Assembly: GCF_012163135.1 (NCBI RefSeq)
Contig: NZ_JAAVUP010000009.1
Location: forward strand, 1 to 64,000
Origin: Neoroseomonas oryzicola
GTDB lineage: Bacteria; Pseudomonadota; Alphaproteobacteria; Acetobacterales; Acetobacteraceae
Direction of reading: 5' to 3'
Length of the DNA stretch: 64,000 nt
Part shown: one piece after another, positions 17,025-25,313 of the stretch
Layout: each line of letters begins with the position of its first letter
How positions within the stretch are numbered: position 1 is the stretch's first letter
Made by a program: the position numbers and the translations under genes
Notes under the pieces: model-generated
The model's database searches: none
Told to the model about the DNA's origin: nothing
Seen by the model: the letters and a program-made list of their open reading frames with translations, nothing else

Positions 17025-17798
17025 ATGTCGCAGACCAAGCCGCGCGTCGCCCTCCTCGTCACCTGCCTGGTGGACCTCTACCGGCCGACCGTCGGCTTCG
17101 CGGCGATCCGATTGCTGGAGCAGGCGGGCTGCCTGGTCGAGGTGCCGCCGGCCCAGACCTGTTGCGGCCAGCCGGCCTACAACAGCGGGGATCGCGCGGC
17201 GGCGAAGGACCTCGCGCGCCAGGCGATCGACACCTTCGCGGGCTACGACTACGTCGTCGCGCCCTCGGGGTCCTGCTCCGGGATGGTCGCGCACCATTAT
17301 CCGTCGCTGTTCGAGGACGACCCGCAATACCGCGCCAAGGCCGAGGCGCTGGCGGAGCGGACGCACGAGCTCGTCTCCTTCCTCCGCGACGTGATGAAGA
17401 TGGAGAAGGTCGCCGCGCGCTTCGACGGCAGCGTGACCTACCATGATTCCTGCTCGGGCCTGCGGGAGATGGGCGTGAAGGCGCAGCCGCGCGCGCTGCT
17501 CGCCACCGTCGAGGGGCTGAGCCTGGCCGAGATGGCCGAGCCCGAGATCTGCTGCGGCTTCGGCGGCACCTTCTGCGTGAAGTATCCGGACATCTCGACG
17601 CGCATGGTGACGGACAAGTGCCGCGACATCGCGGCGACGGGCGCGGGCACGCTGCTCGCGGGCGACCTGGGCTGCCTGCTGAACATGGCCGGCCGCCTGA
17701 AGCGGGAGGGCAGCCCGGTGAAGGCGCGGCATGTGGCGGAGGTGCTGGCAGGCATGACGAACGACTTGGCGCCGATCGGCGAAGGCGGGTCGCGGTGA
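17025..17798 (+). CDS. lutA: L-lactate utilisation protein LutA-like (CCG-domain Fe-S protein)
   Basis: LutA, with LutB and LutC, forms an iron-sulfur complex for L-lactate oxidation. The 257-residue product has two CCG (DUF3390-type) domains: TCCGQPAYNSG at about 45-55 and ICCGFGGTF in the second half. Additional cysteines lie in GSCSGM and HDSCSGLRE. It is probably cytoplasmic and membrane-associated. Here lutB and lutC lie 1.6 kb downstream, separated by a dioxygenase gene, palindromic repeats and an antisense fasciclin gene. The 2OG-Fe dioxygenase gene overlaps its stop (GTGA). Confidence 0.88.
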   Translation: MSQTKPRVALLVTCLVDLYRPTVGFAAIRLLEQAGCLVEVPPAQTCCGQPAYNSGDRAAAKDLARQAIDTFAGYDYVVAPSGSCSGMVAHHYPSLFEDDPQYRAKAEALAERTHELVSFLRDVMKMEKVAARFDGSVTYHDSCSGLREMGVKAQPRALLATVEGLSLAEMAEPEICCGFGGTFCVKYPDISTRMVTDKCRDIAATGAGTLLAGDLGCLLNMAGRLKREGSPVKARHVAEVLAGMTNDLAPIGEGGSR

Positions 17799-18523
17799 CC
17801 GCCCCGGCGGGACCGCTGGCCGACCTGGCGGCGAAGGGCTTCGCCCGGGTCCCGGGCACGACGCTCATCGGACTGATGGGCGAGGCCGGGCGGGCCGAGG
17901 CGCTCGCGCGCTTCTTCGCCTCCTGGGCGCGTCTCGAGACCGATGCCTTCATGCGCGACGGCGGACGTTATCGCCGCCGCCGCATCGCGAACTTCGCCGC
18001 CGAGCCCGGCGTGCCGGGCCATGTCCGCGGGCCGCACCGGCCGCATTTCCAGGCGGTGGTGCACAACACGCTGAATGGCGGCGTGGATCGCTGGTTTGCG
18101 GCGATGGAGGACGAGGTCGCGGCCTCGGCGCCGCTGACGGCGCTGCTCGACCTCGGGCGTTCGATGGCCGAGGCGCTGCACGGGCCGCAATCCTGGTTCG
18201 TCGAGGCGCACCAGTTCCGCATCGAGGCCGCCGCCGGCGCGCCGGGCTTCCCGACGCCCGAGGGCGTGCACCATGACGGCGTGGACTTCGTGCTGATCGC
18301 GATGATCGCGCGGACGAATCTCACGGGCGGGGAAACGGTGATCGAGGACGATGCCGGCAACCGCCTGGCGCAGTTCGTCCTGCAGGACCCGCTCGACACG
18401 GCGATGGTGGACGACCCGCGGGTGATGCACGGGGTGACGCCGGTGGCACCCGCCGATCCGGCGCTGCCGTCCTGCCGGGACGTGCTGGTGCTGACCTGGA
18501 AGCGGGGCGGGGTGCCGGGGTGA
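17795..18523 (+). CDS. 2OG-Fe(II) dioxygenase family protein (amino-acid hydroxylase type)
   Basis: This 242-residue protein looks like the 2OG-Fe dioxygenase family that includes bacterial L-isoleucine 4-hydroxylase (PF10014). Iron ligands fit H159 and D161 in VHHDGVD and a distal H212 in RVMHGV. The middle strand NLTGGETVIED is typical. It likely hydroxylates a free amino acid or similar small molecule in the cytoplasm. GTG 17795 overlaps the lutA stop codon as GTGA, so it is translationally coupled to lutA. An upstream extension in the same frame is low-complexity and rejected. Its presence inside a lut locus is odd. Confidence 0.8.
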   Translation: MTAPAGPLADLAAKGFARVPGTTLIGLMGEAGRAEALARFFASWARLETDAFMRDGGRYRRRRIANFAAEPGVPGHVRGPHRPHFQAVVHNTLNGGVDRWFAAMEDEVAASAPLTALLDLGRSMAEALHGPQSWFVEAHQFRIEAAAGAPGFPTPEGVHHDGVDFVLIAMIARTNLTGGETVIEDDAGNRLAQFVLQDPLDTAMVDDPRVMHGVTPVAPADPALPSCRDVLVLTWKRGGVPG

Positions 18524-18530
18524 GGTTGGA

Positions 18531-18717
18531 CCGAGAGGGGCGCTGTCCCTCTCGGGCTCTCCCCGCCAAAGGCCGAAGGGCCTTTGGGAACCGGCTTCTG
18601 GTGCCGGGCGTTGCTGCGCGTAGCGACAGTGAAACGTGCGTCTGCGCGCATGTCGCCCGCGGTCCAGGGGGCCGCAAGCCCCTGGCGGGGTGGTCCGGAG
18701 GGGCGGCGCCCCTCCGG
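18531..18717. repeat. Composite GC-rich palindromic element (family 1)
   Basis: The 205-bp gap contains CCGAGAGGG/CCCTCTCGG (18531-18555), the stem CCAAAGGCC-GAAG-GGCCTTTGG (18566-18587), CCAGGGG/CCCCTGG (18664-18685) and CCGGAGGGGC-GGC-GCCCCTCCGG (18695-18717). These are the same modules, in related order, as at 14041-14250 and 26321-26423. It separates the convergent dioxygenase and fasciclin genes and could act as a bidirectional terminator. No gene is seen here. Confidence 0.7.
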
Positions 18718-18728
18718 CAATCCGAGCC

Positions 18729-19238
18729 TCAGCTCGGGATCAGCACCGCGCCGATGACGTGGATGATCCCGTTGCTGCACAGGATGTTCGGGCGGACGAT
18801 GCTGCCCGAGGCGCCGGACGGCGCGGCGTTGCCACGGGCGGCCTGGATGCGCGGCTCGGTCGCGGTGCCGCCGACCACGCGGATATCGATGCCCGAGAGC
18901 ATGCGCACGCGGTTCCCGCGGGCGGCGATGTCCGGCAGGCGCAGGCGGCCGGCGGCAATCAGGTTGCGCAGCGCGGCCGGGTTGGCGTTGCGGAAGTCCG
19001 GCGGCGCCGCACCCCAGGCGAGGTTGGTCGGCGCGAAGACCGTGAACGGGCCGGGGCCCTTCAGGACATCGTCGAGGTCCGCGCGGCGCAGGGCGGAGCG
19101 GAAATCGGAGACCTCGGGGATGATCCCGAGCACGTCCATGATCGGGTAACGGCCATCGGCAGCGACCTGGGCGGTCTCGCAGCCCGCGAGCATCAGGGCC
19201 CCGCCGCCGGCGGCGAAGAGGGAACGACGCGTGATCAC
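18729..19238 (-). CDS. Fasciclin-domain lipoprotein
   Basis: This is a fasciclin (FAS1/beta-Ig-H3) domain protein of about 169 residues. Motifs are FTVFAPTNLAWG in the first half, LPDIAARGNRVRML in the middle and SNGIIHVIGAVLIPS at the end. A lipoprotein signal with lipobox LMLAGC follows RRSLF. Such proteins are exported adhesins or envelope proteins. Start choice: AAGGAG abuts the ATG at 19247 with no spacing, but sits 9 nt before GTG 19238 (VITRRSL), so GTG is preferred. It lies antisense between lutA and lutB and is divergent from lutB. Confidence 0.85.
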   Translation of the reverse strand: MITRRSLFAAGGGALMLAGCETAQVAADGRYPIMDVLGIIPEVSDFRSALRRADLDDVLKGPGPFTVFAPTNLAWGAAPPDFRNANPAALRNLIAAGRLRLPDIAARGNRVRMLSGIDIRVVGGTATEPRIQAARGNAAPSGASGSIVRPNILCSNGIIHVIGAVLIPS

Positions 19239-19402
19239 CGGGCGCATCTCCTTGTAACGGCGCGAATCGGGCCCCGGGCACGGGGCGCGGCCTTTTCGCG
19301 CCCCGTGCGGCATAGGGCAAGCCCCGTGACGGCCCGGCCTGTCACCGGCTGCCTTTCGCGCTAGGATAGGCGCTTCCGCAGCGTCTCCGTCGGGATATCC
19401 CC

Positions 19403-20827
19403 TTGGTCCAGATCACCTCCCCCGCCTTCAAGCAGAACGCGGCCCGCGCCCTGGCGGATGCCGGGCTGCAGAAGGCGCTCGGCAAGGCGAAGGGCGCCTT
19501 CCTGCAGCGCCGCGCCGAGGCCGTGGCCCGCCTGCCCGAATTCGAGGAACTGCGGAACATCGGGCGCGACATCAAGAACCACACGCTGGCGAACCTCGAC
19601 TTCTACCTCGAGACCTTCGCGGCGAACGTGGAGCGCGCCGGGGGCAAGGTGCATTGGTGCTCGACGGCCGATGAGGCACGGGCGGCGGTGCTGGAGATCT
19701 GCCGCCAGGCGGGTGCTAAGACGGTCACCAAGGGCAAGTCGATGATCTCCGAGGAGATCGCCCTCAACGACCATCTCGAGAAGAACGGCGTCACGCCGGT
19801 CGAGACCGACCTCGGCGAATACATCATCCAGCTCCGCAAGGAGCATCCGAGCCACATCATCGCCCCCGCCTTCCACCTCAACCGCGAGGACTGGGAGGCG
19901 GATTTCCGCCGCATGCACACCGACCTGCCGGCGGATCGCGTGTTCAACGAACGGCGCGACATCCTCGCCGAGGCGCGCACCAAGCTGCGCCAGCGCTTCA
20001 TCGCCGCCGACGTCGGCATCACCGGCGCGAACTTCCTGATCGCCGAGACCGGGTCCTCGGTGATCGTGACGAACGAGGGCAATGGCGACCTGACGCAGAC
20101 GCTGCCGCGCGTGCACATCGCGCTCGCGTCGATCGAGAAGGTGGTGCCGACGCTCGAGGACGCGACATCGCTGCTGCGGCTGCTGGCGCGGTCCGCCACG
20201 GGGCAGGATTTCTCGGTCTACACGACCTTCAGCACGGGCGGGCGGCGGCCGGGCGACCTGGACGGGCCGGAGGAATATCACGTCGTCCTGATCGACAACG
20301 GCCGATCCAACATGATCGGGTCCGAGTTCCAGGAGATGCTGCGCTGCATCCGCTGCGCGGCCTGCATGAACCATTGCCCGGTCTATGGCGCGACCGGCGG
20401 GCACGCCTATGGCTGGGTCTATCCGGGGCCGATGGGGTCCGTGCTGACGCCGGCGCTGGTCGGCGTCGACAAGGCGGGGCTGCTGCCCAATGCGTCGACC
20501 TTCTGCGGCAAGTGCGAGAGCGTCTGCCCGATGAAGATCCCGCTGCCGAACATGATGCGGCATTGGCGGGAACGCGAGTTCGAGCGCCACCTGACGCCGG
20601 CGACGGTGCGCAGCAACCTCGCCCTCTGGGCCTGGGTGGCGCAGCGGCCGGGGCTCTATCGCTTCGCGACGAAGATGGCGGTGGGGACGCTGCGGCTTCT
20701 CGCGCAGGGCAAGGGGGCGCTGCGCTCCATGCCCTTCGCCGGCGGCTGGACCCAGGGGCGCGACCTGCCGGTGCCGGAGGGCGGCACCTTCATGGACCGC
20801 TACGCGAAGATGCAGCGGGGACGCTGA
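19403..20827 (+). CDS. lutB: L-lactate utilisation protein LutB (Fe-S, LUD domain)
   Basis: LutB is the iron-sulfur core of the LutABC lactate oxidation complex. The 474-residue protein has an N-terminal LUD domain (TVTKGKSMISEEIALN, then GITGANFLIAETGS). A pair of 4Fe-4S binding sites follows: CIRCAACMNHCP and CGKCESVCP. The C-terminal DUF3390-like tail is also present. The start is a TTG at 19403 without a clear Shine-Dalgarno sequence and is uncertain by a few codons. lutC follows after 4 bp. Energy from L-lactate would enter the respiratory chain. Confidence 0.92.
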   Translation: MVQITSPAFKQNAARALADAGLQKALGKAKGAFLQRRAEAVARLPEFEELRNIGRDIKNHTLANLDFYLETFAANVERAGGKVHWCSTADEARAAVLEICRQAGAKTVTKGKSMISEEIALNDHLEKNGVTPVETDLGEYIIQLRKEHPSHIIAPAFHLNREDWEADFRRMHTDLPADRVFNERRDILAEARTKLRQRFIAADVGITGANFLIAETGSSVIVTNEGNGDLTQTLPRVHIALASIEKVVPTLEDATSLLRLLARSATGQDFSVYTTFSTGGRRPGDLDGPEEYHVVLIDNGRSNMIGSEFQEMLRCIRCAACMNHCPVYGATGGHAYGWVYPGPMGSVLTPALVGVDKAGLLPNASTFCGKCESVCPMKIPLPNMMRHWREREFERHLTPATVRSNLALWAWVAQRPGLYRFATKMAVGTLRLLAQGKGALRSMPFAGGWTQGRDLPVPEGGTFMDRYAKMQRGR

Positions 20828-20831
20828 GGCG

Positions 20832-21539
20832 ATGAGCAAGGAAGCGATCCTCGGCGCCATCCGCCGCGGGCTGAAGCGCGGGCCGCTGCCGGCCGACCAG
20901 CGCGCGATGCTGGAAGGTCGCCTCGCGACCCATCCGCGCCACCTGATCCCGCAGCGGTCCCGCCTGCCGCGGCCGGAGCAGGTGACGCTGTTCGTGAAGA
21001 ACGTCGAGAAGGAATTCGGCACCGTCGCGCGCGTCGCCTCGGCCGCCGAGGTGCCCGGCGCGGTGGCCGACTACCTGGCGCAGCAGAACCTCGCGCCGCG
21101 CTTCGTCCTCGCGCCGAACGACGAGCTGACCGGCCTGCCCTGGTCCGAGAAGCCCCTGCTGGAATTCGAGGCACGGCGCGCCCAGCCGACCGACACCGTC
21201 TCCGTCCAGCATGGCTTCGCGGCCATCGCGGAGACGGGGACGCTGATGCTGCCATCGGACCCGCAGCGCCCGACCACGCTCAATCTCCTTGCCGAGACCG
21301 AGATCGTCGTGCTGCGCGCCTCGCGCATCGTCGGCGCCTATGAGGAAGCCTGGGACCGGCTGCGCGCGGAGCGCACCGATCCCGTCACCGGCGGCTTCAT
21401 GCCGCGCAACGTGATGCTGGTGACCGGGCCCTCGCGCTCGGCCGATATCGAGCAGACGCTGGAACTCGGCGCGCACGGGCCGCGGCGGCTGCACATCGTG
21501 CTGGTCGACGACGACCCGGCCGCACTGCCGGAGGCATGA
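20832..21539 (+). CDS. lutC: Lactate utilisation protein LutC (LUD domain)
   Basis: The 235-residue LUD-domain protein matches LutC/YkgG: VSVQHGFAAIAETGTLML in the centre and ASRIVGAYEEAW, then RNVMLVTGPSRSADIEQTLELGAHGPR near the end (quoted in parts). It is the third subunit of the lactate oxidation complex. It starts 5 bp after lutB and its last bases overlap the Smr gene by ATGA. No dedicated LutR or lactate permease gene is nearby. Confidence 0.92.
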   Translation: MSKEAILGAIRRGLKRGPLPADQRAMLEGRLATHPRHLIPQRSRLPRPEQVTLFVKNVEKEFGTVARVASAAEVPGAVADYLAQQNLAPRFVLAPNDELTGLPWSEKPLLEFEARRAQPTDTVSVQHGFAAIAETGTLMLPSDPQRPTTLNLLAETEIVVLRASRIVGAYEEAWDRLRAERTDPVTGGFMPRNVMLVTGPSRSADIEQTLELGAHGPRRLHIVLVDDDPAALPEA

Positions 21540-22069
21540 CCCGCCGCCGCCCGCGCGGCCTGACCGAGGCCGATCGCGCGCTGTGGCGGGCCTATGCGGC
21601 GGAGATCGTGCCCCTGCCGGGGCGCGAGCTGCCGCCCGAGTCCGCCCCGCCGCCCGTCCCGGTCGCCGCCCCGCCGCCCGCGCCTGCCGCCGCGCCGGCC
21701 GCGCCCGCGCCGCGCTGGGCGCCGCCCGACATCGTGGTGAATGCGCCGCCTTCCGGGCTCGACGACCGGCGCTGGCGCGACCTGCGGCGGGGCAAGGTGA
21801 AGCCCGAGCGCACGCTCGACCTGCATGGACGCTTCGCGCAGGAGGCGCATGGCGCCGTGCGCGCCTTCCTTGCCGACGCCTATGCCGACGGGCTGCGCTG
21901 CGTCGCCGTCATCACCGGGCGCGGTTCCTCGCCCGAGGGCGGGGTGCTGCGGCGGGAATTGCCGCATTGGCTGAATGCGCCGGACCTGCGGCGGATCCTG
22001 CTCGGTGCCGCGCATCCGCATCGGGCGAACACGGGCGCCGTTCACCTGCTGCTGCGGCGGCGGCGATGA
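21536..22069 (+). CDS. Smr/MutS2-type domain protein
   Basis: This 177-residue protein has a Pro/Ala-rich N-terminal half and a C-terminal Smr domain (RTLDLHGRFAQEAHGAVRAF, then VAVITGRG and ANTGAVHLLL). Smr domains have nuclease or nicking activity on DNA or RNA; the LDLHG and GRG motifs that form the active surface are intact. ATG 21536 overlaps the lutC stop by 4 bp, and its own stop overlaps the next gene as ATGA. Stand-alone Smr proteins like this (DUF1314/YdaL-like) are common in Alphaproteobacteria. The biological substrate is unknown. Confidence 0.88.
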   Translation: MTRRRPRGLTEADRALWRAYAAEIVPLPGRELPPESAPPPVPVAAPPPAPAAAPAAPAPRWAPPDIVVNAPPSGLDDRRWRDLRRGKVKPERTLDLHGRFAQEAHGAVRAFLADAYADGLRCVAVITGRGSSPEGGVLRRELPHWLNAPDLRRILLGAAHPHRANTGAVHLLLRRRR

Positions 22070-22434
22070 CGCCGTTCGGCGCCAGGCTGCGGGAACTGCG
22101 CGCGCAGCGCGGCGTGACGCTGAAGGACCTTGCCGCGGCGCTGCAGGTCTCGGCGGCCTATCTCTCGGCGCTCGAGCACGGGCAGCGCGGCAAGCCGAGC
22201 GCGGGCCTGGTGCACCAGGTGAACGAGTTCTTCGGCCTGATCTGGGACGATGCGGAGGAGCTCGCGCGCCTCGCGCGGCAATCGCACCCGCGCGTGGTGC
22301 TGGACACCTCCGGCCTCGCCCCCGAGATCACCGATTTCGCGAATCGCCTCGCGCGCGAGATCCGGCATCTGACGCCGGAGGCGGCGGCACGAATGGAGGC
22401 GGAACTCGACCGCCTGCCGAAGGGGAAGCGTTGA
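22066..22434 (+). CDS. XRE-type helix-turn-helix transcriptional regulator
   Basis: The 122-residue product has a Cro/CI-type HTH at about residues 6-45: LRELRAQRGVTLKDLAAALQ, then SAAYLSALEHGQRGKPS. A helical C-terminal part of about 70 residues may dimerise. It is translationally coupled to both neighbours: ATGA with Smr, TGATG with the BenE gene. It may therefore regulate this chain, though no operator is identified. Alphaproteobacterial homologues near smr are usual. The function is otherwise unknown. Confidence 0.85.
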   Translation: MTPFGARLRELRAQRGVTLKDLAAALQVSAAYLSALEHGQRGKPSAGLVHQVNEFFGLIWDDAEELARLARQSHPRVVLDTSGLAPEITDFANRLAREIRHLTPEAAARMEAELDRLPKGKR

Positions 22435-23567
22435 TGCAGGCGGTCTCGGCCGGTCTTCTCGCGGGGTTCGTCGGCTTCGCGTCCTCCTTCGCCGTCGTGC
22501 TGCAGGGGCTGGTGGCGGTCGGGGCCTCGCCGGCGCAGGCGGCCTCGGGGCTGATGGCGCTGTCGATCGCGATGGGGCTCGCGGGCATCGTGCTGTCGCT
22601 GCGGCTGCGGCTGCCGATCAGCGTCGCCTGGTCGACGCCCGGCGCCGCGCTGCTCGCCGCGACCGCCGCCCCGGCGGGTGGCTTCGGGGAGGCGGTTGGC
22701 GCCTTCCTGGTCTGTGGCGTGCTGCTGACGGTGGCGGGCTTGTGGAAGCCGCTGGGGCGGGCGGTGGCGGCGATCCCGGCGCCGCTCGCGAATGCGATGC
22801 TGGCGGGGATCCTGTTCACGCTCTGCCTCGCGCCGGTGCGCGCGGTGGCGCAGCAGCCGGTGGCGGGGCTCGCGATCATCGTCGCCTGGGCGGTGGTGGC
22901 GCGGATCAACCGCGTGCTGGCGGTGCCGGCGGCGGTGGCGGTCGCGGTGGGGGTGATCGCGGCCTCGGCGCCGCTGCCGACGCAGGGCTGGGTGCCCGAT
23001 CCGGTGCTGGTGATGCCGGGCTTCTCGCTATCCTCGCTGACCGGCATCGCGCTGCCGTTGTTCATCGTGACCATGGCCTCGCAGAACATCCCGGGCCTCG
23101 CGGTGCTGTCGGCGAATGGCTACCGGCCGGAGGCGGGGCCGCTCTTCGCGACGACCGGCGCCTTCAGCCTGGCCTCGGCGCCCTTCGGCGGGCATGCGGT
23201 GAACCTCGCGGCGATCACCGCGGCGTTGTGCGCGGGCGAAGGGGCGGGGCCCGATCCGGCGCGGCGCTGGGTCGCGGCGGTGGTGGCGGGGGCGACCTAT
23301 GTCGTCTTCGGCCTGCTCGCCGGCGGGGTGACGGCCTTCGTCGCCTCGGCCCCGCCGGTGCTGATACAGGCGGTGGCGGGGCTGGCGCTGCTCGGGCCCT
23401 TCGGGGGGGCGATGCTCGGCGCCGTCCATGCGCCCCAGGGGCGGGAGGCCGCGTTGGTCTGCTTCGTGGTCACGGCTTCGGGTGTTGCGTTCCTCGGCAT
23501 CGGCGGGGCCTTCTGGGGGCTGCTGGCAGGGGGCGCGATGATGATCCTGGCGCGGTGGCGGGCGTGA
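22434..23567 (+). CDS. BenE family transporter (benzoate/H+ symporter family)
   Basis: This 377-residue polytopic protein of the BenE (benzoate:H+ symporter) family has about 11-12 helices. A characteristic loop reads LFIVTMASQNIPGLAVL, followed by GAFSLASAPFGGHAVNLAAITAAL split by hydrophobic spans. It may import benzoate or a related aromatic acid, but no benzoate catabolism gene is close by. ATG 22434 overlaps the preceding stop by one base. The next gene overlaps its stop as GTGA. Specificity cannot be read from the sequence. Confidence 0.85.
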   Translation: MQAVSAGLLAGFVGFASSFAVVLQGLVAVGASPAQAASGLMALSIAMGLAGIVLSLRLRLPISVAWSTPGAALLAATAAPAGGFGEAVGAFLVCGVLLTVAGLWKPLGRAVAAIPAPLANAMLAGILFTLCLAPVRAVAQQPVAGLAIIVAWAVVARINRVLAVPAAVAVAVGVIAASAPLPTQGWVPDPVLVMPGFSLSSLTGIALPLFIVTMASQNIPGLAVLSANGYRPEAGPLFATTGAFSLASAPFGGHAVNLAAITAALCAGEGAGPDPARRWVAAVVAGATYVVFGLLAGGVTAFVASAPPVLIQAVAGLALLGPFGGAMLGAVHAPQGREAALVCFVVTASGVAFLGIGGAFWGLLAGGAMMILARWRA

Positions 23568-24145
23568 CGGCGCGCTGGGTGCCCTGGGCGGCGATGGCGG
23601 GGATCCTCGCCGTCGTCGCGGGCACGCAGTTCGCGATGGGGCGCCTGCCGATCTGCGCCTGTGGCGAGGTGAAGCTGTGGCACGGGGATGTCTGGTCCTC
23701 GGGCAATTCGCAGCACATGACCGACTGGTACACGCTGTCGCACCTCGCCCACGGCTTCGTCTTCTATGCGCTGCTGCGCTGGCTGCGGCCGGGCTGGAGC
23801 GTCGCCTGGCGCGCCGTCGCCGCGCTTGCGATCGAAGGCGCGTGGGAGATCGCGGAGAACACGCCGCTGATCATCGACCGCTATCGCGCGGTGACGGCCT
23901 CGCTCGATTATTACGGCGACAGCATCGTCAATTCCTTCGGCGACGGCCTCGCGATGCTGGCGGGCTTCTTCCTCGCGGCGCGGCTGCCGGTCGTGGCCTC
24001 GGTGCTGGTCGTGCTGTCGCTCGAAGGTGTCGCGGCCTGGATGATCCGCGACAACCTGGGGCTGAATGTCCTGATGCTGCTCTGGCCGGTCGAGGCGGTG
24101 CGCGAGTGGCAGATGCAGGGTGCCCCGACCGGCGTCGGACGATAG
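23564..24145 (+). CDS. DUF2585 family membrane protein
   Basis: The 193-residue membrane protein belongs to the DUF2585 (UPF0314) family of Alphaproteobacteria. Typical motifs are CACGEVKLWHGDVWS, NSQHMTDWYTLSHLAHGF, EGAWEIAENTPLIIDRYR and DYYGDSIVNSFGD. Four to five helices are predicted. The family has no known function. GTG 23564 overlaps the BenE stop codon, closing a chain of overlapping genes that starts at lutB. It converges with a Bug gene 4 bp away. Confidence 0.9.
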   Translation: MTARWVPWAAMAGILAVVAGTQFAMGRLPICACGEVKLWHGDVWSSGNSQHMTDWYTLSHLAHGFVFYALLRWLRPGWSVAWRAVAALAIEGAWEIAENTPLIIDRYRAVTASLDYYGDSIVNSFGDGLAMLAGFFLAARLPVVASVLVVLSLEGVAAWMIRDNLGLNVLMLLWPVEAVREWQMQGAPTGVGR

Positions 24146-24149
24146 CCCG

Positions 24150-25109
24150 TCAGGTGATCCAGGGCTGGCGGCGCCAGAGGTCGGCGTAGACGCCCTGCAC
24201 GCGGCGCATCCGCGCTTCCCAATGCTCGCCGGGCTCGTAGTTCGGCTCGATGAACTGGGCCTCGAAGGTGCGGCGGGTGGCGGGGTCCTCGGCGGCGTCC
24301 TTCACCGCCTCGCGCAGGCGCTCGACGATGGCGGCGGGCGTGGCCTTCGGCACGACGATGCCGCGCTCGGAATACATCTCGATGTCGATGCCCATGCTGC
24401 GCAGGGTCGGCGTGTCGGGGGCGAAGCGGCTGCGCTCGGCGCCGGCATGGGCGACGTAGCGCATGCCCTCGGGCGTGGGCGCGTATTCGCCGATCGAGAC
24501 CATGTTCACCTGCACCTGGCCGGCCATCAGCGCGTTCCGCTGCTGCGGCGCGCCGTTGTAGTGGACGATGGTGAAGCGCGCGCCGGTCGCGCGTTCCAGC
24601 ATCACCAGCAGCAGGTGGTCGTCGGTGCCGATGCCGGAGGTGGAGACGACGATCTCCTCCGGACGTTCGCGGCCTAGGCGGATGAGGTCCGCCATGTCGC
24701 GGATCGGCCCGTCCGACTTGACCATGAAGCCGGTCGGGTCGGTCATCACGTTGCCGACGAAGGTGAAGCTGTCGAGGTTGTACTGCGCGCGACGTTCCAC
24801 CGGGACGGTGACGAAGGAGGGCATGTTGGTCAGGCCCAGCACCAGCCCGTCGGGCCGCGCCCGCGCGACGTAGGTCAGCGCGATCTCGGAGGAGGCGCCA
24901 GGCCGGTTGGTGACGGTGACCGGCTGGCCCAGCCGCGGTTCGAGATGCCGGGCGAACAGCCGCGCGACGATGTCGGTGCCGCCGCCGGCCGAGAAGCCGA
25001 CGGCCAGTTCGAGCGGCCGGTCCGGGCGCCAGGGCGCCGCGATCGCCGGCGCGGCGAAGGGGGTGGCGATCAGGGCGCCGAGGGCGGCGCGGCGGGTCAG
25101 CGTCGTCAT
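24150..25109 (-). CDS. Bug/TctC family substrate-binding protein
   Basis: This 319-residue periplasmic receptor has a signal peptide (TRRAALGALIATPFAAPAIAA) with Arg-Arg near the start. Core motifs are LELAVGFSAGGGTDIVARLF, QPVTVTNRPGASS, then STSGIGTDDHLLL and YNGAPQQRNALM. It is divergent from the D-2-hydroxyacid dehydrogenase gene, with a 204-bp gap holding a hairpin at its ribosome-binding site and a strong AT-rich palindrome. No TctAB pair is adjacent in this orientation, but a full TTT locus lies 2.3 kb away. The ligand is unknown. Confidence 0.9.
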   Translation of the reverse strand: MTTLTRRAALGALIATPFAAPAIAAPWRPDRPLELAVGFSAGGGTDIVARLFARHLEPRLGQPVTVTNRPGASSEIALTYVARARPDGLVLGLTNMPSFVTVPVERRAQYNLDSFTFVGNVMTDPTGFMVKSDGPIRDMADLIRLGRERPEEIVVSTSGIGTDDHLLLVMLERATGARFTIVHYNGAPQQRNALMAGQVQVNMVSIGEYAPTPEGMRYVAHAGAERSRFAPDTPTLRSMGIDIEMYSERGIVVPKATPAAIVERLREAVKDAAEDPATRRTFEAQFIEPNYEPGEHWEARMRRVQGVYADLWRRQPWIT

Positions 25110-25133
25110 GCGGTCCTCCTGGGAACGGACCGC
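25110..25133 (-). promoter_or_regulatory. Hairpin enclosing the Shine-Dalgarno sequence of the Bug gene
   Basis: On the minus strand GCGGTCC (25133-25127) pairs with GGACCGC (25116-25110). The 10-nt loop and inner stem hold AGGAGG, and the ATG at 25109 follows immediately. This could limit ribosome access. Confidence 0.45.
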
Positions 25134-25223
25134 TGATGTGCCGGGACTCCGGCGGATTTTCAGGGGGGAATCTCGGCGCGGCCGCGTGAAGCCGTGAAGG
25201 TCAACACACGGGTCGCATCGAAT

Positions 25224-25240
25224 CTGTAAGAAATTTACAG
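25224..25240. promoter_or_regulatory. 17-bp AT-rich palindrome, candidate operator
   Basis: CTGTAA-gaaat-TTACAG is a perfect dyad in the 204-bp gap between the divergent Bug gene and the D-2-hydroxyacid dehydrogenase gene. It is the most AT-rich spot for kilobases. The spacing suits a homodimeric regulator controlling both genes. No regulator gene is adjacent. Confidence 0.5.
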
Positions 25241-25313
25241 CACGCCCGGCCCCGCCCCATCCCGCCGGCGGGGAAATGCCCTAGGCTGCGCCGGATACGG
25301 GAAGGAAGCGTTC

